A stretch of DNA of 64,000 bases. Source: Cyclobacteriaceae bacterium. GTDB taxonomy: Bacteria > Bacteroidota > Bacteroidia > Cytophagales > Cyclobacteriaceae. Shown here piece by piece: positions 9,524 through 17,587 of this stretch. Position numbers and translations under genes: made by a program. The stretch is from assembly GCA_019638355.1 (NCBI GenBank), contig JAHBTY010000003.1, positions 248,001-312,000 of the forward strand, written 5' to 3'. Each line of letters opens with the position of its first letter. Positions within the stretch are counted from its first letter, which is position 1. The notes below the pieces were generated by a model. That model was given only the letters and a program-made list of their open reading frames with translations, had not been told where the DNA came from and did not search any database.

Positions 9524-10141
9524 ATGAAAATAATGCTGATTGACGATCATGTTATTTTATTAGATGGAATAAAGGCACTGCTGACGCAAGAATCAGATTT
9601 TTCATTGGTAGGTACTGCGTCCACGGCAGAGGCAGGCCTTGCCATGTTGGCCAAAGAACACCCCGATGTTTTAATTACAGATTTCAACTTACCCGGGATG
9701 GATGGCCTATCGCTTATCCGAAGAGTAAAAAAGCAGTTTCCACAGATAAAAATTATGGTCTTAAGTATGCACCAGGAAACACATTTGGTAAAAGAAATTT
9801 TGCGCGAAGGGGTAGAGGCTTATTTGCTAAAGAAAGATTCGCACAAAGAATTAATAGAAGCGCTGAAACACGTGCGCACCGGTAAAATTTATCTAAGCAA
9901 TGAAATTAATAAAATGCTGGTGCGCAGCCTTCAGGGAACTGACGAAACCAAGCTGTTAAGCGATCGTGAACGTGAAGTGCTCAAACTAATCGCAAAAGAA
10001 TATTCTAATAAACAAATTGCAGAAGAATTGTTCATATCAGAACATACGGTAGAAACGCACCGTAAAAATATTTTCCGCAAAACAGGCACGGGTTCTTTAG
10101 TAGGCCTGATCAAGTTTGCATACGCCAATAACCTGATTTAG
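9524..10141 (+). CDS. NarL/FixJ-family response regulator
   Basis: A receiver domain (IDDH; phospho-acceptor Asp in LITDFNLPGMDG; LSMHQ; LKKDS) is followed by a LuxR-type helix-turn-helix (LSDREREVLKLIAKEYSNKQ and TVETHRKNIFRKTG). The 205-aa length is typical. It lies 57 nt after the TPR kinase and probably receives phosphate from it. Target genes are unknown; the adjacent secreted protein is one possible target. Confidence 0.93.
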   Translation: MKIMLIDDHVILLDGIKALLTQESDFSLVGTASTAEAGLAMLAKEHPDVLITDFNLPGMDGLSLIRRVKKQFPQIKIMVLSMHQETHLVKEILREGVEAYLLKKDSHKELIEALKHVRTGKIYLSNEINKMLVRSLQGTDETKLLSDREREVLKLIAKEYSNKQIAEELFISEHTVETHRKNIFRKTGTGSLVGLIKFAYANNLI

Positions 10142-10181
10142 CAATCCTTCGGCTGGTGGGTAGTATCCCCTACCGGTTAGT

Positions 10182-10203
10182 CGGCAGCCACAATTGGCTG
10201 CCG
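10182..10203 (+). terminator. Hairpin after the NarL-type regulator gene
   Basis: CGGCAGCCA and TGGCTGCCG form a perfect 9-bp stem around CAAT, 41 nt past the stop codon. No T-run follows, so it could be a Rho-dependent or attenuated terminator, an RNA-stabilising hairpin, or an operator for the next gene. Confidence 0.5.
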
Positions 10204-10268
10204 CACGGTATTTATAGCCAGCATGGTATTGGCCAATTTTCAGCATCCAAATCAAAAAATATTTTACT

Positions 10269-11261
10269 ATGAAAAATGTATTGGCATTAATCGCTCTATT
10301 GTTAAGTCTGCACGCGCAGGCGCAATTAACCGAAGATGATGTTGTAGGGCATGGCTCCTTTAAAGCTAAGTCTTTTAAGAATGCACCCAAGCGAATTTTT
10401 ATAAACAGCTTTAATGTTTATTTCCAGGTGTTTGGTAGTGCCCGCGCCAGTACTACCGGAGGCGAAATGCTTGGTACTTTACGCGGAAATACCAATGTGG
10501 TAATGGGGGTTGCGTTAGATGGCGTGGACACCAACGACTTTCTTGAAGTTACCAACGCAGTTTATCAACATTATCTGTCGCAGTTAACGGCAATGGGCTA
10601 TGAAATTATTACAACCGATGAAGCCGGTAAAACAGAAGTGTATAAAGACTGGGTAAAAAAAGACGGGGGCGAATTATCGGCCAGCCAGTCGGTAGGCTTT
10701 TTAAAAGTAACGCCAAACAATTATGGTTACTTTATTAAGCGAGAAACAGCAAAGGGAAAAGAAAAGAGTGGTGTATTTGCCAACACCGGGGTATTGAGTA
10801 AACAACTGAACGATGCCGTAATCGCTGATGTAAATATGACTTTCTACTTCGTGCAAATGAAAACCTTCGATAACGAGTTTTTAGGGTACTCGCAAGTTAC
10901 CGGAAAACCCAATTTTCATTTTGCCAGGCTGTTAGGAGATGTAAAGAATCAGGTACTCTCAAGTGCCAATTATGCCTTTGGAAAAAACTTAACTGCAACC
11001 GAGGCGGGTATTAATACCACAATTAAGAAGGGCGTGTGGAGTAAAGAGCCCGTATTTCCAGATGTTAAATTTAAGGAATCAGCTGCGGCTGCCTCTAAAT
11101 CAATACCCGATTATGCAGCTATAATTTTTGTAAAGAACAACAACGTGGGAACGTCTCACTTTCTTACCTGCAATGCCGAGTTGTACAAAAAAGAAACAAA
11201 ACGCATGATGACCGAATTTCTGGATATAAGCCTTAAACGGCTTGGTGAAAATATCAACTGA
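10269..11261 (+). CDS. Secreted hypothetical protein
   Basis: Not recognised. It has a clean signal peptide (VLALIALLLSLHAQA, then QLTEDD) and about 310 mixed alpha/beta residues. Features include a Gly-rich stretch (STTGGEMLGTLRGNTNVVMG), which might bind or assemble, and no lipobox or beta-barrel C-terminus. It stands alone between a hairpin and the terminator at 11369, so it is probably monocistronic. Periplasmic or surface location is inferred from the signal peptide. Confidence 0.75.
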   Translation: MKNVLALIALLLSLHAQAQLTEDDVVGHGSFKAKSFKNAPKRIFINSFNVYFQVFGSARASTTGGEMLGTLRGNTNVVMGVALDGVDTNDFLEVTNAVYQHYLSQLTAMGYEIITTDEAGKTEVYKDWVKKDGGELSASQSVGFLKVTPNNYGYFIKRETAKGKEKSGVFANTGVLSKQLNDAVIADVNMTFYFVQMKTFDNEFLGYSQVTGKPNFHFARLLGDVKNQVLSSANYAFGKNLTATEAGINTTIKKGVWSKEPVFPDVKFKESAAAASKSIPDYAAIIFVKNNNVGTSHFLTCNAELYKKETKRMMTEFLDISLKRLGENIN

Positions 11262-11368
11262 TGCTTGCTGAGCTTTACATTTATTTTTACCAATAAAGTA
11301 ATCAAGTATTAAGCTTAGCTGCTCAATCACATCAGGTAGATTGAGATAGAATATAACTTTCCCTTCAC

Positions 11369-11401
11369 AAAAAAGTTGCCTCAGGTTTGAGCAACTTTTT
11401 T
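11369..11401 (+). terminator. Perfect A/T-flanked terminator, also readable on minus strand
   Basis: AAAAAAGTTGC and GCAACTTTTTT form a perfect 11-bp stem around an 11-nt loop, ending in a T-run. It lies 108 nt past the preceding gene. Because the stem begins with A and ends with T, it would work in both directions. Its last base overlaps the -7 box of the next promoter. Confidence 0.75.
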
Positions 11402-11408
11402 ACTTTTG
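11401..11408 (+). promoter_or_regulatory. Candidate -7 box for the ABC transporter operon
   Basis: TACTTTTG fits TAnnTTTG and sits 18 nt before the ATG at 11427. A GTTG at 11375-11378, 22 nt upstream, could serve as the -33 element, though it is inside the terminator stem. A terminator embedded in a promoter would make transcription of the two units mutually exclusive. Confidence 0.45.
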
Positions 11409-11426
11409 CAGTGGTTGATTTACTTC

Positions 11427-12053
11427 ATGATTCGCACCCGCTCCCTTTCATATAGATATAATTCAGAAAAAGAAATTGCCTTTGCCGATTTGGAAATAGC
11501 CAGTGGCGATCAGTTCCTTCTGCTAGGCGAATCGGGTAGTGGTAAAACCACTTTACTGCATTTGCTTGGTGGATTACTCAAAAACCAGCACGGTACCATT
11601 GAAGTAAATGGCACTTCAGTTTCAGCCTTGCGGGAAAGTGAATTAGATCGCTTTCGTGGAAAGCATTACGGATTTATTTTTCAACGCAACCATTTGCTGG
11701 CAGCCCTTACCGTAGAACAAAATTTATTAATGGCCCCTTATTTAGCTGGTCTAAATCAAGATATGATTCGGGTTAATGAAGTACTGGAACAACTGGGAAT
11801 TGCCGATCAGAAGAAGAAGCGAATTCAGGAATTAAGTTTAGGCCAAACACAACGGGTAGCAATTGCACGAGCCGTGTTAAACAAACCTTCTGTTATTCTG
11901 GCCGATGAACCTACATCGGCATTAGATGATAAAAATTGCGACCGCGTAAGCGAGTTACTTATTTCGGTAGCAAAGCAAAATCAAGCAACGTTAATTATTG
12001 CTACGCACGATCAACGTTTAAAGAACCGGATTCATAACCTGATACAACTATGA
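11427..12053 (+). CDS. ABC transporter ATP-binding protein (LolD/MacB type)
   Basis: Cytoplasmic ATPase. Walker A GESGSGKTT, the Q-loop (FIFQRNHLLAALTV), signature LSLGQTQRVAIARA (Leu instead of the usual Gly at the third position), Walker B VILADEPTSALD and switch His in IIATHD are all visible. Length is 208 aa. The ATG at 11427 is used; a TTG at 11406 is inside the promoter box. Its stop overlaps the permease start (ATGA). Pairing with a His-containing FtsX-type permease and a DUF3299-like protein recalls the zinc-regulated ZrgBCD-type systems of Vibrio; that parallel is inference. Confidence 0.9.
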   Translation: MIRTRSLSYRYNSEKEIAFADLEIASGDQFLLLGESGSGKTTLLHLLGGLLKNQHGTIEVNGTSVSALRESELDRFRGKHYGFIFQRNHLLAALTVEQNLLMAPYLAGLNQDMIRVNEVLEQLGIADQKKKRIQELSLGQTQRVAIARAVLNKPSVILADEPTSALDDKNCDRVSELLISVAKQNQATLIIATHDQRLKNRIHNLIQL

Positions 12054-13291
12054 ATCTGTTTACACTCATTTTCGCTTACCTGAAAGCACGGCCACTCAAC
12101 ACGTTGCTTAATATTTTGTTGTTGTCGTTAGGCATTGCCATGATTACCATCTTGCTCTTGTTCAGCAACCAACTCCAGCAAAAAATTGCTGATAACACCA
12201 AAGGTATTGATTTGGTAGTAGGCGCAAAGGGAAGTCCACTGCAACTTATTTTATGTAATGTTTTTCATATCGATTTCCCCACAGGAAATATTAAGCTACA
12301 AGAGGCCGATCGGTTAGCCAAACATCGTCTTGTAAAAAGTGCAATACCCATGGCGTTGGGCGATAGTTATCAGAACTATAGAATTGTAGGCACCACCCAC
12401 GCTTACGCGGATTTATATAAAGCTGAATTGGAAACGGGCGTGTGGTGGCGGCACGATATGGAAGTAACCATCGGTGCAACGGCAGCCAGATTGTTGAATC
12501 TTAAATTGGGCGATACGTTTGCCAGTGCCCATGGCTTAAGCGAAGCCGGTCATGCACACGAAGAACACCCGTTTGTGGTAAAGGGAATTTTAAAACCCAC
12601 ATTCAGTGTGTTGGATAATTTAATTCTTACCAATGTATCCAGCATCTGGTTGGTACATGAACATAACGGAGATGAGCATGAAATAATTAAACCCGATTCG
12701 TTGAATGCTTCGGTTCTGATACCAACAGCATTTGCGTCCGATTCAACGCGCGAGCTTACCGCGTTGTTATTAAAATACCGCAACCCGATTGCGGCTATTC
12801 AGTTACCGCGTTACATTAACAGTCAAACCAACATGCAGGCTGCTTCACCTTCGTTTGAGGCGGCACGTTTATTTTCTATTTTGGGGGTAGGTATCGATGC
12901 GCTTACAGGCTTTGCCTATATGCTTATCTTTATTTCGGCACTCAGTATTTTTATTGCGTTATATAATTCGTTGAAAGAGCGCAAGTACGATCTGGCCATT
13001 ATGCGTTCCATGGGTGCCGGTAGAAGCAAATTACTTTGGGCTACACAATTGGAAGGCGTGGTGTTAACCTTCTGCGGAAGCGTGTTGGGTGTTGCACTGG
13101 GCCACATGGTATTGTTTTTGTTTACCACACTTGTAACTGAAAGCCAGACAGCTGGTGTGAATGCTTTTGTATTTTATATAGAGGAGTTGTACATATTGGT
13201 GGCCAGCGTGATACTGGGTATTATCTGTTCGCTCATTCCATCTTTTCAGGCTTATCGAACCGATATACATAAAGTGTTGGCACAGGGTTGA
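12050..13291 (+). CDS. FtsX/MacB-type ABC permease with His-rich extracytoplasmic domain
   Basis: One N-terminal membrane helix (about 15-37), a large periplasmic domain, then three C-terminal helices (about 275-300, 325-355, 375-400) give the MacB/FtsX topology. The periplasmic domain holds His/Glu clusters EAGHAHEEHP and HEHNGDEHE that could bind a metal. MacB-type permeases work mechanically on periplasmic partners, rather than as simple channels. It overlaps the ATPase by 4 nt and precedes the DUF3299-like gene by 56 nt. A metal role is inferred from the His clusters and the locus. Confidence 0.85.
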   Translation: MNLFTLIFAYLKARPLNTLLNILLLSLGIAMITILLLFSNQLQQKIADNTKGIDLVVGAKGSPLQLILCNVFHIDFPTGNIKLQEADRLAKHRLVKSAIPMALGDSYQNYRIVGTTHAYADLYKAELETGVWWRHDMEVTIGATAARLLNLKLGDTFASAHGLSEAGHAHEEHPFVVKGILKPTFSVLDNLILTNVSSIWLVHEHNGDEHEIIKPDSLNASVLIPTAFASDSTRELTALLLKYRNPIAAIQLPRYINSQTNMQAASPSFEAARLFSILGVGIDALTGFAYMLIFISALSIFIALYNSLKERKYDLAIMRSMGAGRSKLLWATQLEGVVLTFCGSVLGVALGHMVLFLFTTLVTESQTAGVNAFVFYIEELYILVASVILGIICSLIPSFQAYRTDIHKVLAQG

Positions 13292-13347
13292 TTGGTGTGC
13301 AGTATTGTAAAACGAATTAGTAATTTTGAATTTGTAAAGAGCAGAAT

Positions 13348-13782
13348 ATGAAAAAATTAACTTTTTCTTTAGTGTTAACTGTACTGAGCGTGGTGGCCTT
13401 TGCCCAGGCCGATGGCTGGGTGGCCTTTGCCAAAACCAAATTTGATGCAAAGTATAACGAGAAAGCTGGTGAGTATTTTTTGTTCCCCACTTTCCCAGCC
13501 GACTTAAAAGCACAGGTTGGGAAGGAGATTGAACTGGAAGGCTATTACCTGCCGGTAGATGTAGAAGGCGATGCCTACATCATCTTATCGAAGTTTCCGT
13601 ACGCACAATGTTTTTTCTGTGGCGGTGCCGGGCCGGAGTCCATTGCGGAAGTAACCTTTAAAACAAAACCCCGCAAGTTCGAAGCCGATGAGTTTATTCG
13701 CATTAAAGGCAAACTGAAATTGAATGACTCGGATCTGGAGCACGGAAATTTTATTGTAACCGAGGCAGTGTTGGTGAAATAA
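13348..13782 (+). CDS. DUF3299-like secreted protein with CFFC motif (copy 1)
   Basis: 144 aa with a signal peptide (LTFSLVLTVLSVVAFAQ). The core reads IELEGYYLP, then KFPYAQCFFCGGAGPES (Cys88 and Cys91) and IKGKLKLNDSD. This fits a small OB-like fold with a Cys-x-x-Cys site suited to metal binding or redox. It is a paralogue of the gene at 17588, sharing KFPYA-CFFCGGAGPES. DUF3299 proteins neighbour zinc-regulated ABC transporters in Vibrio (ZrgD); assignment of this protein to that family is by pattern memory. It is the last gene of the ABC transporter unit. Confidence 0.78.
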   Translation: MKKLTFSLVLTVLSVVAFAQADGWVAFAKTKFDAKYNEKAGEYFLFPTFPADLKAQVGKEIELEGYYLPVDVEGDAYIILSKFPYAQCFFCGGAGPESIAEVTFKTKPRKFEADEFIRIKGKLKLNDSDLEHGNFIVTEAVLVK

Positions 13783-13827
13783 TTAATAAATCGTTTTAAC
13801 ACTATTAACCGGAACAACACAAAGCTT

Positions 13828-13874
13828 AAGCCTTTGCGGTTTTTCTTTGCGAACTTGGCGGCTTTGCGTGAAAG
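13828..13874. repeat. Low-complexity CTTTGCG-type intergenic repeat
   Basis: CTTTGCG recurs three times in 47 bases (cctttgcgg, tctttgcga, gctttgcgt) together with an ACTTGGCGG unit. Similar CTTTGCG/CTTGGCGG strings recur between genes in many Bacteroidota genomes, as I recall. Function is unknown. It lies between convergent genes. Confidence 0.4.
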
Positions 13875-13927
13875 AAAAGAGCATTTGTAAGCCCACGTTT
13901 TTTAAGTAAACCCAGTTTAAAAATATT

Positions 13928-15088
13928 TCACTTCCGGTAGCGGTATTTTAAGTCATCCAGGTACCTGTTTCTATAAACATTGTTTACACCACCAATCAGC
14001 AACTGTAGAGTTACCGGGTTGCCGGTAAAATCCACCACGCGATTAAGTGTATAATCCACCACATTGTATTTGGCGCGTAAGCCCAGGTAAATATGATTGT
14101 TGATATAATACCGGTAAGCCAATCCAAAGTTAAAATTGTATGAACCTACACTTACTGATTTCAGATCGTTATCCTGATCTTCCTTTAAGGCATCAAAGCC
14201 ATCAAAGCCAATACCGCCAATTACTTGCCATTCATTTCCGTTTCGTGAATAGATATCGCGCCCTACATCAAAACCGATGTATCCACCAAAGAACTGTTTG
14301 GTTGGTTCGGGCACACCGTTTCTACGAGCGAAATAGGTATTAGGCGAATTCACAAACTTAAAGGATAGTGTTAAATCGTAATTCATCTTTTTATGCTTGG
14401 CACCCAATTGAAAGCCCAACTCCGGGTGTGTTCCCAGCGTTTTAAGTGCCCCTGTGGGTATCCATACTCCCGTAATCCACGACATGTGCCCCTCTGCTAA
14501 ATTGATAAACCGGTCAACCGTTTTGTTGTATTCCATTGCTAACCTTGAGGTGCTGTACGTGCCGGTTTGGATTTTGGTAAAGATTTCATCGGGATTATCG
14601 CCATAAAATTCGGCCAGCATATATTCGGTGGAGTAGGTGGGGTAAATCCATTTTAATGTTGATGCCAGTTGACGCGTAAATGTATCGAAGGCTTCGCCCG
14701 GAGGAACAAAACCCAGGTACGATTTGTAGTCTTCATAACGTTGGCCGAAAGGATCGGGATTAGTAATGAAATCAAGCCGGTTTCGATACATAAAGATGTA
14801 ATCCAGAATTTTATCGGTTATCAGGCTATCGCTGAAGGTTTGGGTTTTTAAGGCAAACAAAAGTTTGGCTCTGAAAACCGGTTCGCGCATTCCGCATTTT
14901 GATTGCCAGTAGTCCAGCAGTAGCCGGGCCGAATCAATTTTATTTTCATCCAGGTACTTTACAAAGTACAACGCGCTGTTATAGGCAATGTCCGGGCAAT
15001 CAATTTGTTTTTTGGTAAGCAGGTTATCGAAATTTTGACCGAAGCCTGCAGTTGAAACCAGCAAGGCCAGCAAGATGATCAGTTTCAT
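13928..15088 (-). CDS. Outer-membrane beta-barrel hypothetical protein
   Basis: 386 aa from the ATG at 15088 (signal peptide MKLIILLALLVSTAGFGQ); an upstream start at 15118 adds non-signal residues. The first ~170 residues are helical with a Cys pair (CPD, KCGM). From about 195 on, alternating aromatic strands (GFQLGAKHKKMNYDLTLSFKF, GGYIGFDVGRD, FNFGLAYRYYINNHIYLGLRAKY) look like a small barrel. It follows the TonB receptor by about 111 nt on the same strand and may be cotranscribed with it. No function recognised. Confidence 0.75.
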   Translation of the reverse strand: MKLIILLALLVSTAGFGQNFDNLLTKKQIDCPDIAYNSALYFVKYLDENKIDSARLLLDYWQSKCGMREPVFRAKLLFALKTQTFSDSLITDKILDYIFMYRNRLDFITNPDPFGQRYEDYKSYLGFVPPGEAFDTFTRQLASTLKWIYPTYSTEYMLAEFYGDNPDEIFTKIQTGTYSTSRLAMEYNKTVDRFINLAEGHMSWITGVWIPTGALKTLGTHPELGFQLGAKHKKMNYDLTLSFKFVNSPNTYFARRNGVPEPTKQFFGGYIGFDVGRDIYSRNGNEWQVIGGIGFDGFDALKEDQDNDLKSVSVGSYNFNFGLAYRYYINNHIYLGLRAKYNVVDYTLNRVVDFTGNPVTLQLLIGGVNNVYRNRYLDDLKYRYRK

Positions 15089-15199
15089 GTGGGGTATCAA
15101 TCTGGTTAGAAACAGCAATTTCCATCCAGAACGGCTAAACGTGCAAATTATTCTCTATGCTTTTTTGAGCATTTCTATAACTTGAACAAGAGGTAAGCG

Positions 15200-17458
15200 C
15201 TAATCAATTGTCCACCTTACACCCAACTGCATCTTCGCACCTTGCAACTGCGCATAGTTATAGGTTGTATCGAAGTTATAACCATTTGGATTGGTATCGG
15301 GTCGTGGGTTTCCATTCACATCAAAGTATTTTCCCCCAGGCCGATCGAACGGATCATCAGGATGTAATAGCGGATCTTTCGGAATAAAATTAAGCAGGTT
15401 TTTTACACCGGCATATACTTCCACGTTTGAACCAAACGATTTGCTCACCTGAAAATTCAACAATCCAAACCAGGGCGACATAGCCGGACGAAAATCATTG
15501 ACTACCACTGGCAAATGCATGGGGCCATACACACGGCCGGTAAGATCGAACGTAACATTAGATTTTGGTGTAGTATAACTTACGGTAAAGGTGCCTGAGA
15601 ATTTTGGTGCTTGCAGTTGTGGCACTTTTATTTCGTTGGCTTCGGAACCTTGCACCTGAAATACATCCATCCACGTAACACCAGAAATTACTTTCAATCC
15701 ATTTGCAAACGCCATGTCTGTATTTATGGTAAGTCCCCGTGAGATAGCATAGCCATCTAAGTTGTCGTAAATAATTTTGTTGGGGTCGGTTAGAAAATCA
15801 CCTACAATTTTATTGGTGAAGTAGGTATAGAACAAACTGGCATCGAAGTTCACAAAGCCATCCCTTAAAATAATATTGCGCGCATAGTTCAGGTTCAGAT
15901 TCCACGATTGTTCTGGCTTCAGGTCATTGCGGATTTCTACCTCGCGCGAGCCGGTTAGTGCAGCATGATCTTCTGTAAAAAGATTAACTACACGATAGCC
16001 ATTGCCACCGGTTAAGCGCAACGTGTTGTTGGCATTGGGGGAATATTTAAAACTTAGTCGTGGGGTAAGAATGTTGCCATGTACATTATGCCGGTCGTAA
16101 CGCAACCCGGCTAATGAGGTAAACGATGATGTTACGGTCATTTCATCTTGTACAAAAATTCCCGGAAGGAAAGTTACATCGGGTTGATTGCCTCCGTTGC
16201 TATTGGCGGTGCCGATGGTGTTGTCATCGTAATGCATGTAACGAATAGGAATGCCGGCCAGCAGTTCGTGATTCCCTAATTTTTTATTCATGCGTAGTTG
16301 CGTAAATCCTACATGTTGTGTGGCATAATATTTTATCACACCGTAATACGAATCTTGTAAGTGGTAATTATAAGAGTAATCGATAAAGATGGGCGTGTTG
16401 GTATTAAGTTGATAGTTACCAATCAGCTCGGCACGATTGGTATAAATCGATTCGCCATAGATTTGATCGCTTCCGCGGAAAGCATTTGTCCATTGCAACT
16501 CGCCACCCCAGCGATTTTCATTTACATAGCGCGCAGCCAGTGAAAAATTTTTTCCGGAAGGGCGGTAGAAACTCCATTTATTAAAAAGTGAAATTCTGTT
16601 TTGAAGCGTTACATCCGTAAAGTTATCGTGGTTGATGTCGCGTTTCTGGTTGTAGTTAAAATAGTTTACACCAAACAAAGCTGATGATTTGCCCACCTTT
16701 ATTCCTGAAGCGAGATCAAGGTTATATTCACCTACCGAAGTACCGAAAGCATCTAATTTTATTTTTGGTACCGAACCAGGTTCTTTAGTAATGATGTTGA
16801 TTACACCACCCACAGCTTCCGATCCGTAAAGTGTGGAAGCCGGGCCTTTCACAATCTCCATGCGTTTTACCAAACTGTTGGGAATTCCGGATAATCCATA
16901 AACGGTAGCAAGACTGCTCACAATTGGCATTCCATCAATTAAGATCATGGTATAAGGGCCTTCCAATCCGTTAATATGAATATCGCCCGTGTTACACACA
17001 TTACAATTAATTTGTGGCTGTACGCCATTCACTAAGGAGAGTGCTTCGAAAATGTTGGGTGTTGGGTTTTTGAGAAAGAAAGAAGGCGCAAACACTTCCA
17101 CCGGTATGGGCGAATTCATTTTAGTAACTTCTTTCAAGGTACCGGTTACAACCACGGCCTCCAACTCGGCTACATTTTCAGTCAATTCAAGTTGCAGGTT
17201 TGCAGTAGGAACGGTTATTACTTTACGCAATGTTTTATAACCAATACCCGAAATCACAAGTGTTATTTTTCCGGTTGGGTGTTCCAGCACAAATTCACCG
17301 TCTTCATTAGTGCTTGTGCCGAGGGTAGTTCCTTCCATTAACACATTGGCAAAAGGTACGGGCTCGCCTTTACTGGTTACTATTCCTTTTATCAGGTTGG
17401 TTTGGGCAAATCCCGAAAGGGTTGCAAACCAAATTATAATGAATGCTAGTTTTTTCAT
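15200..17458 (-). CDS. TonB-dependent receptor, probable metal/metallophore importer
   Basis: 752 aa from the ATG at 17458 (MKKLAFIIIW, signal peptide to about 19). Order: carboxypeptidase-regulatory-like domain (about 22-100), plug with a TonB-box-like stretch (AVVVTGTLKE), the plug core (ILIDGMPIV; RMEIVKGPASTLYGSEAVGGVINIIT), then a 22-strand barrel ending in KMQLGVRWTID. Two cysteines in the plug (C152 and C155, CNVCNTGDI) are unusual and could coordinate a metal. It is divergent from the DUF3299/CobW operon across a region with two kinds of palindrome. Substrate zinc is inferred from this neighbourhood; copper or a siderophore are alternatives. Confidence 0.9.
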   Translation of the reverse strand: MKKLAFIIIWFATLSGFAQTNLIKGIVTSKGEPVPFANVLMEGTTLGTSTNEDGEFVLEHPTGKITLVISGIGYKTLRKVITVPTANLQLELTENVAELEAVVVTGTLKEVTKMNSPIPVEVFAPSFFLKNPTPNIFEALSLVNGVQPQINCNVCNTGDIHINGLEGPYTMILIDGMPIVSSLATVYGLSGIPNSLVKRMEIVKGPASTLYGSEAVGGVINIITKEPGSVPKIKLDAFGTSVGEYNLDLASGIKVGKSSALFGVNYFNYNQKRDINHDNFTDVTLQNRISLFNKWSFYRPSGKNFSLAARYVNENRWGGELQWTNAFRGSDQIYGESIYTNRAELIGNYQLNTNTPIFIDYSYNYHLQDSYYGVIKYYATQHVGFTQLRMNKKLGNHELLAGIPIRYMHYDDNTIGTANSNGGNQPDVTFLPGIFVQDEMTVTSSFTSLAGLRYDRHNVHGNILTPRLSFKYSPNANNTLRLTGGNGYRVVNLFTEDHAALTGSREVEIRNDLKPEQSWNLNLNYARNIILRDGFVNFDASLFYTYFTNKIVGDFLTDPNKIIYDNLDGYAISRGLTINTDMAFANGLKVISGVTWMDVFQVQGSEANEIKVPQLQAPKFSGTFTVSYTTPKSNVTFDLTGRVYGPMHLPVVVNDFRPAMSPWFGLLNFQVSKSFGSNVEVYAGVKNLLNFIPKDPLLHPDDPFDRPGGKYFDVNGNPRPDTNPNGYNFDTTYNYAQLQGAKMQLGVRWTID

Positions 17459-17469
17459 CTTTAGACGCA

Positions 17470-17477
17470 CAAACTTA
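17470..17477 (-). promoter_or_regulatory. Candidate -7 box for the TonB receptor gene
   Basis: The minus strand reads TAAGTTTG (TAnnTTTG), 11 nt before the ATG at 17458. The 16-bp palindrome at 17504-17519 lies where a -33 element would be expected, so a repressor there could block this promoter. Confidence 0.45.
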
Positions 17478-17503
17478 TTTAATTAGAATACAATAAAAAA
17501 ATA

Positions 17504-17519
17504 TTTAGATTAATCTAAA
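17504..17519. promoter_or_regulatory. Perfect 16-bp palindromic operator candidate
   Basis: TTTAGATTAATCTAAA is a perfect inverted repeat with no spacer. The arms resemble the TTAGG-type half-sites of the DtxR/MntR family and also AT-rich Fur-like operators. It lies 26 nt upstream of the TonB receptor -7 box. Which repressor binds is unknown. Confidence 0.5.
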
Positions 17520-17530
17520 AATATATTCTA

Positions 17531-17549
17531 TATGAAACATTGTTGCAAT
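17531..17549. promoter_or_regulatory. Operator candidate, imperfect copy (Zur-like?)
   Basis: This copy has the right half-site GTTGCAAT intact, with a degenerate left arm (TATGAAAC, 5 of 8 matching). Its centre is 37 nt from the centre of the better copy at 17568-17586. Two related sites in one divergent promoter region suggest a repressor controlling both directions. Confidence 0.5.
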
Positions 17550-17567
17550 TAAGCTAAAGTTACTATT

Positions 17568-17586
17568 ATTGCAACATTGTTGCATT
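17568..17586. promoter_or_regulatory. Operator candidate, near-perfect palindrome (Zur-like?)
   Basis: ATTGCAACATTGTTGCATT has 8-base arms matching at 7 positions around ATT. It ends one base before the ATG at 17588, so a bound dimer would cover the transcription start of the DUF3299/CobW operon. A 19-base dyad is the usual size for a Fur-family site. Zur is inferred from the downstream CobW and DUF1826 genes, which belong to Zur regulons elsewhere. Confidence 0.6.
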
Positions 17587-17587
17587 T

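Noticed and set aside
11369..11401. GTTGC/GCAAC as a Zur operator copy
   Set aside because: The half-sites are in the opposite order to the dyads at 17531-17586, with an 11-nt spacer and A/T runs; an intrinsic terminator fits better.
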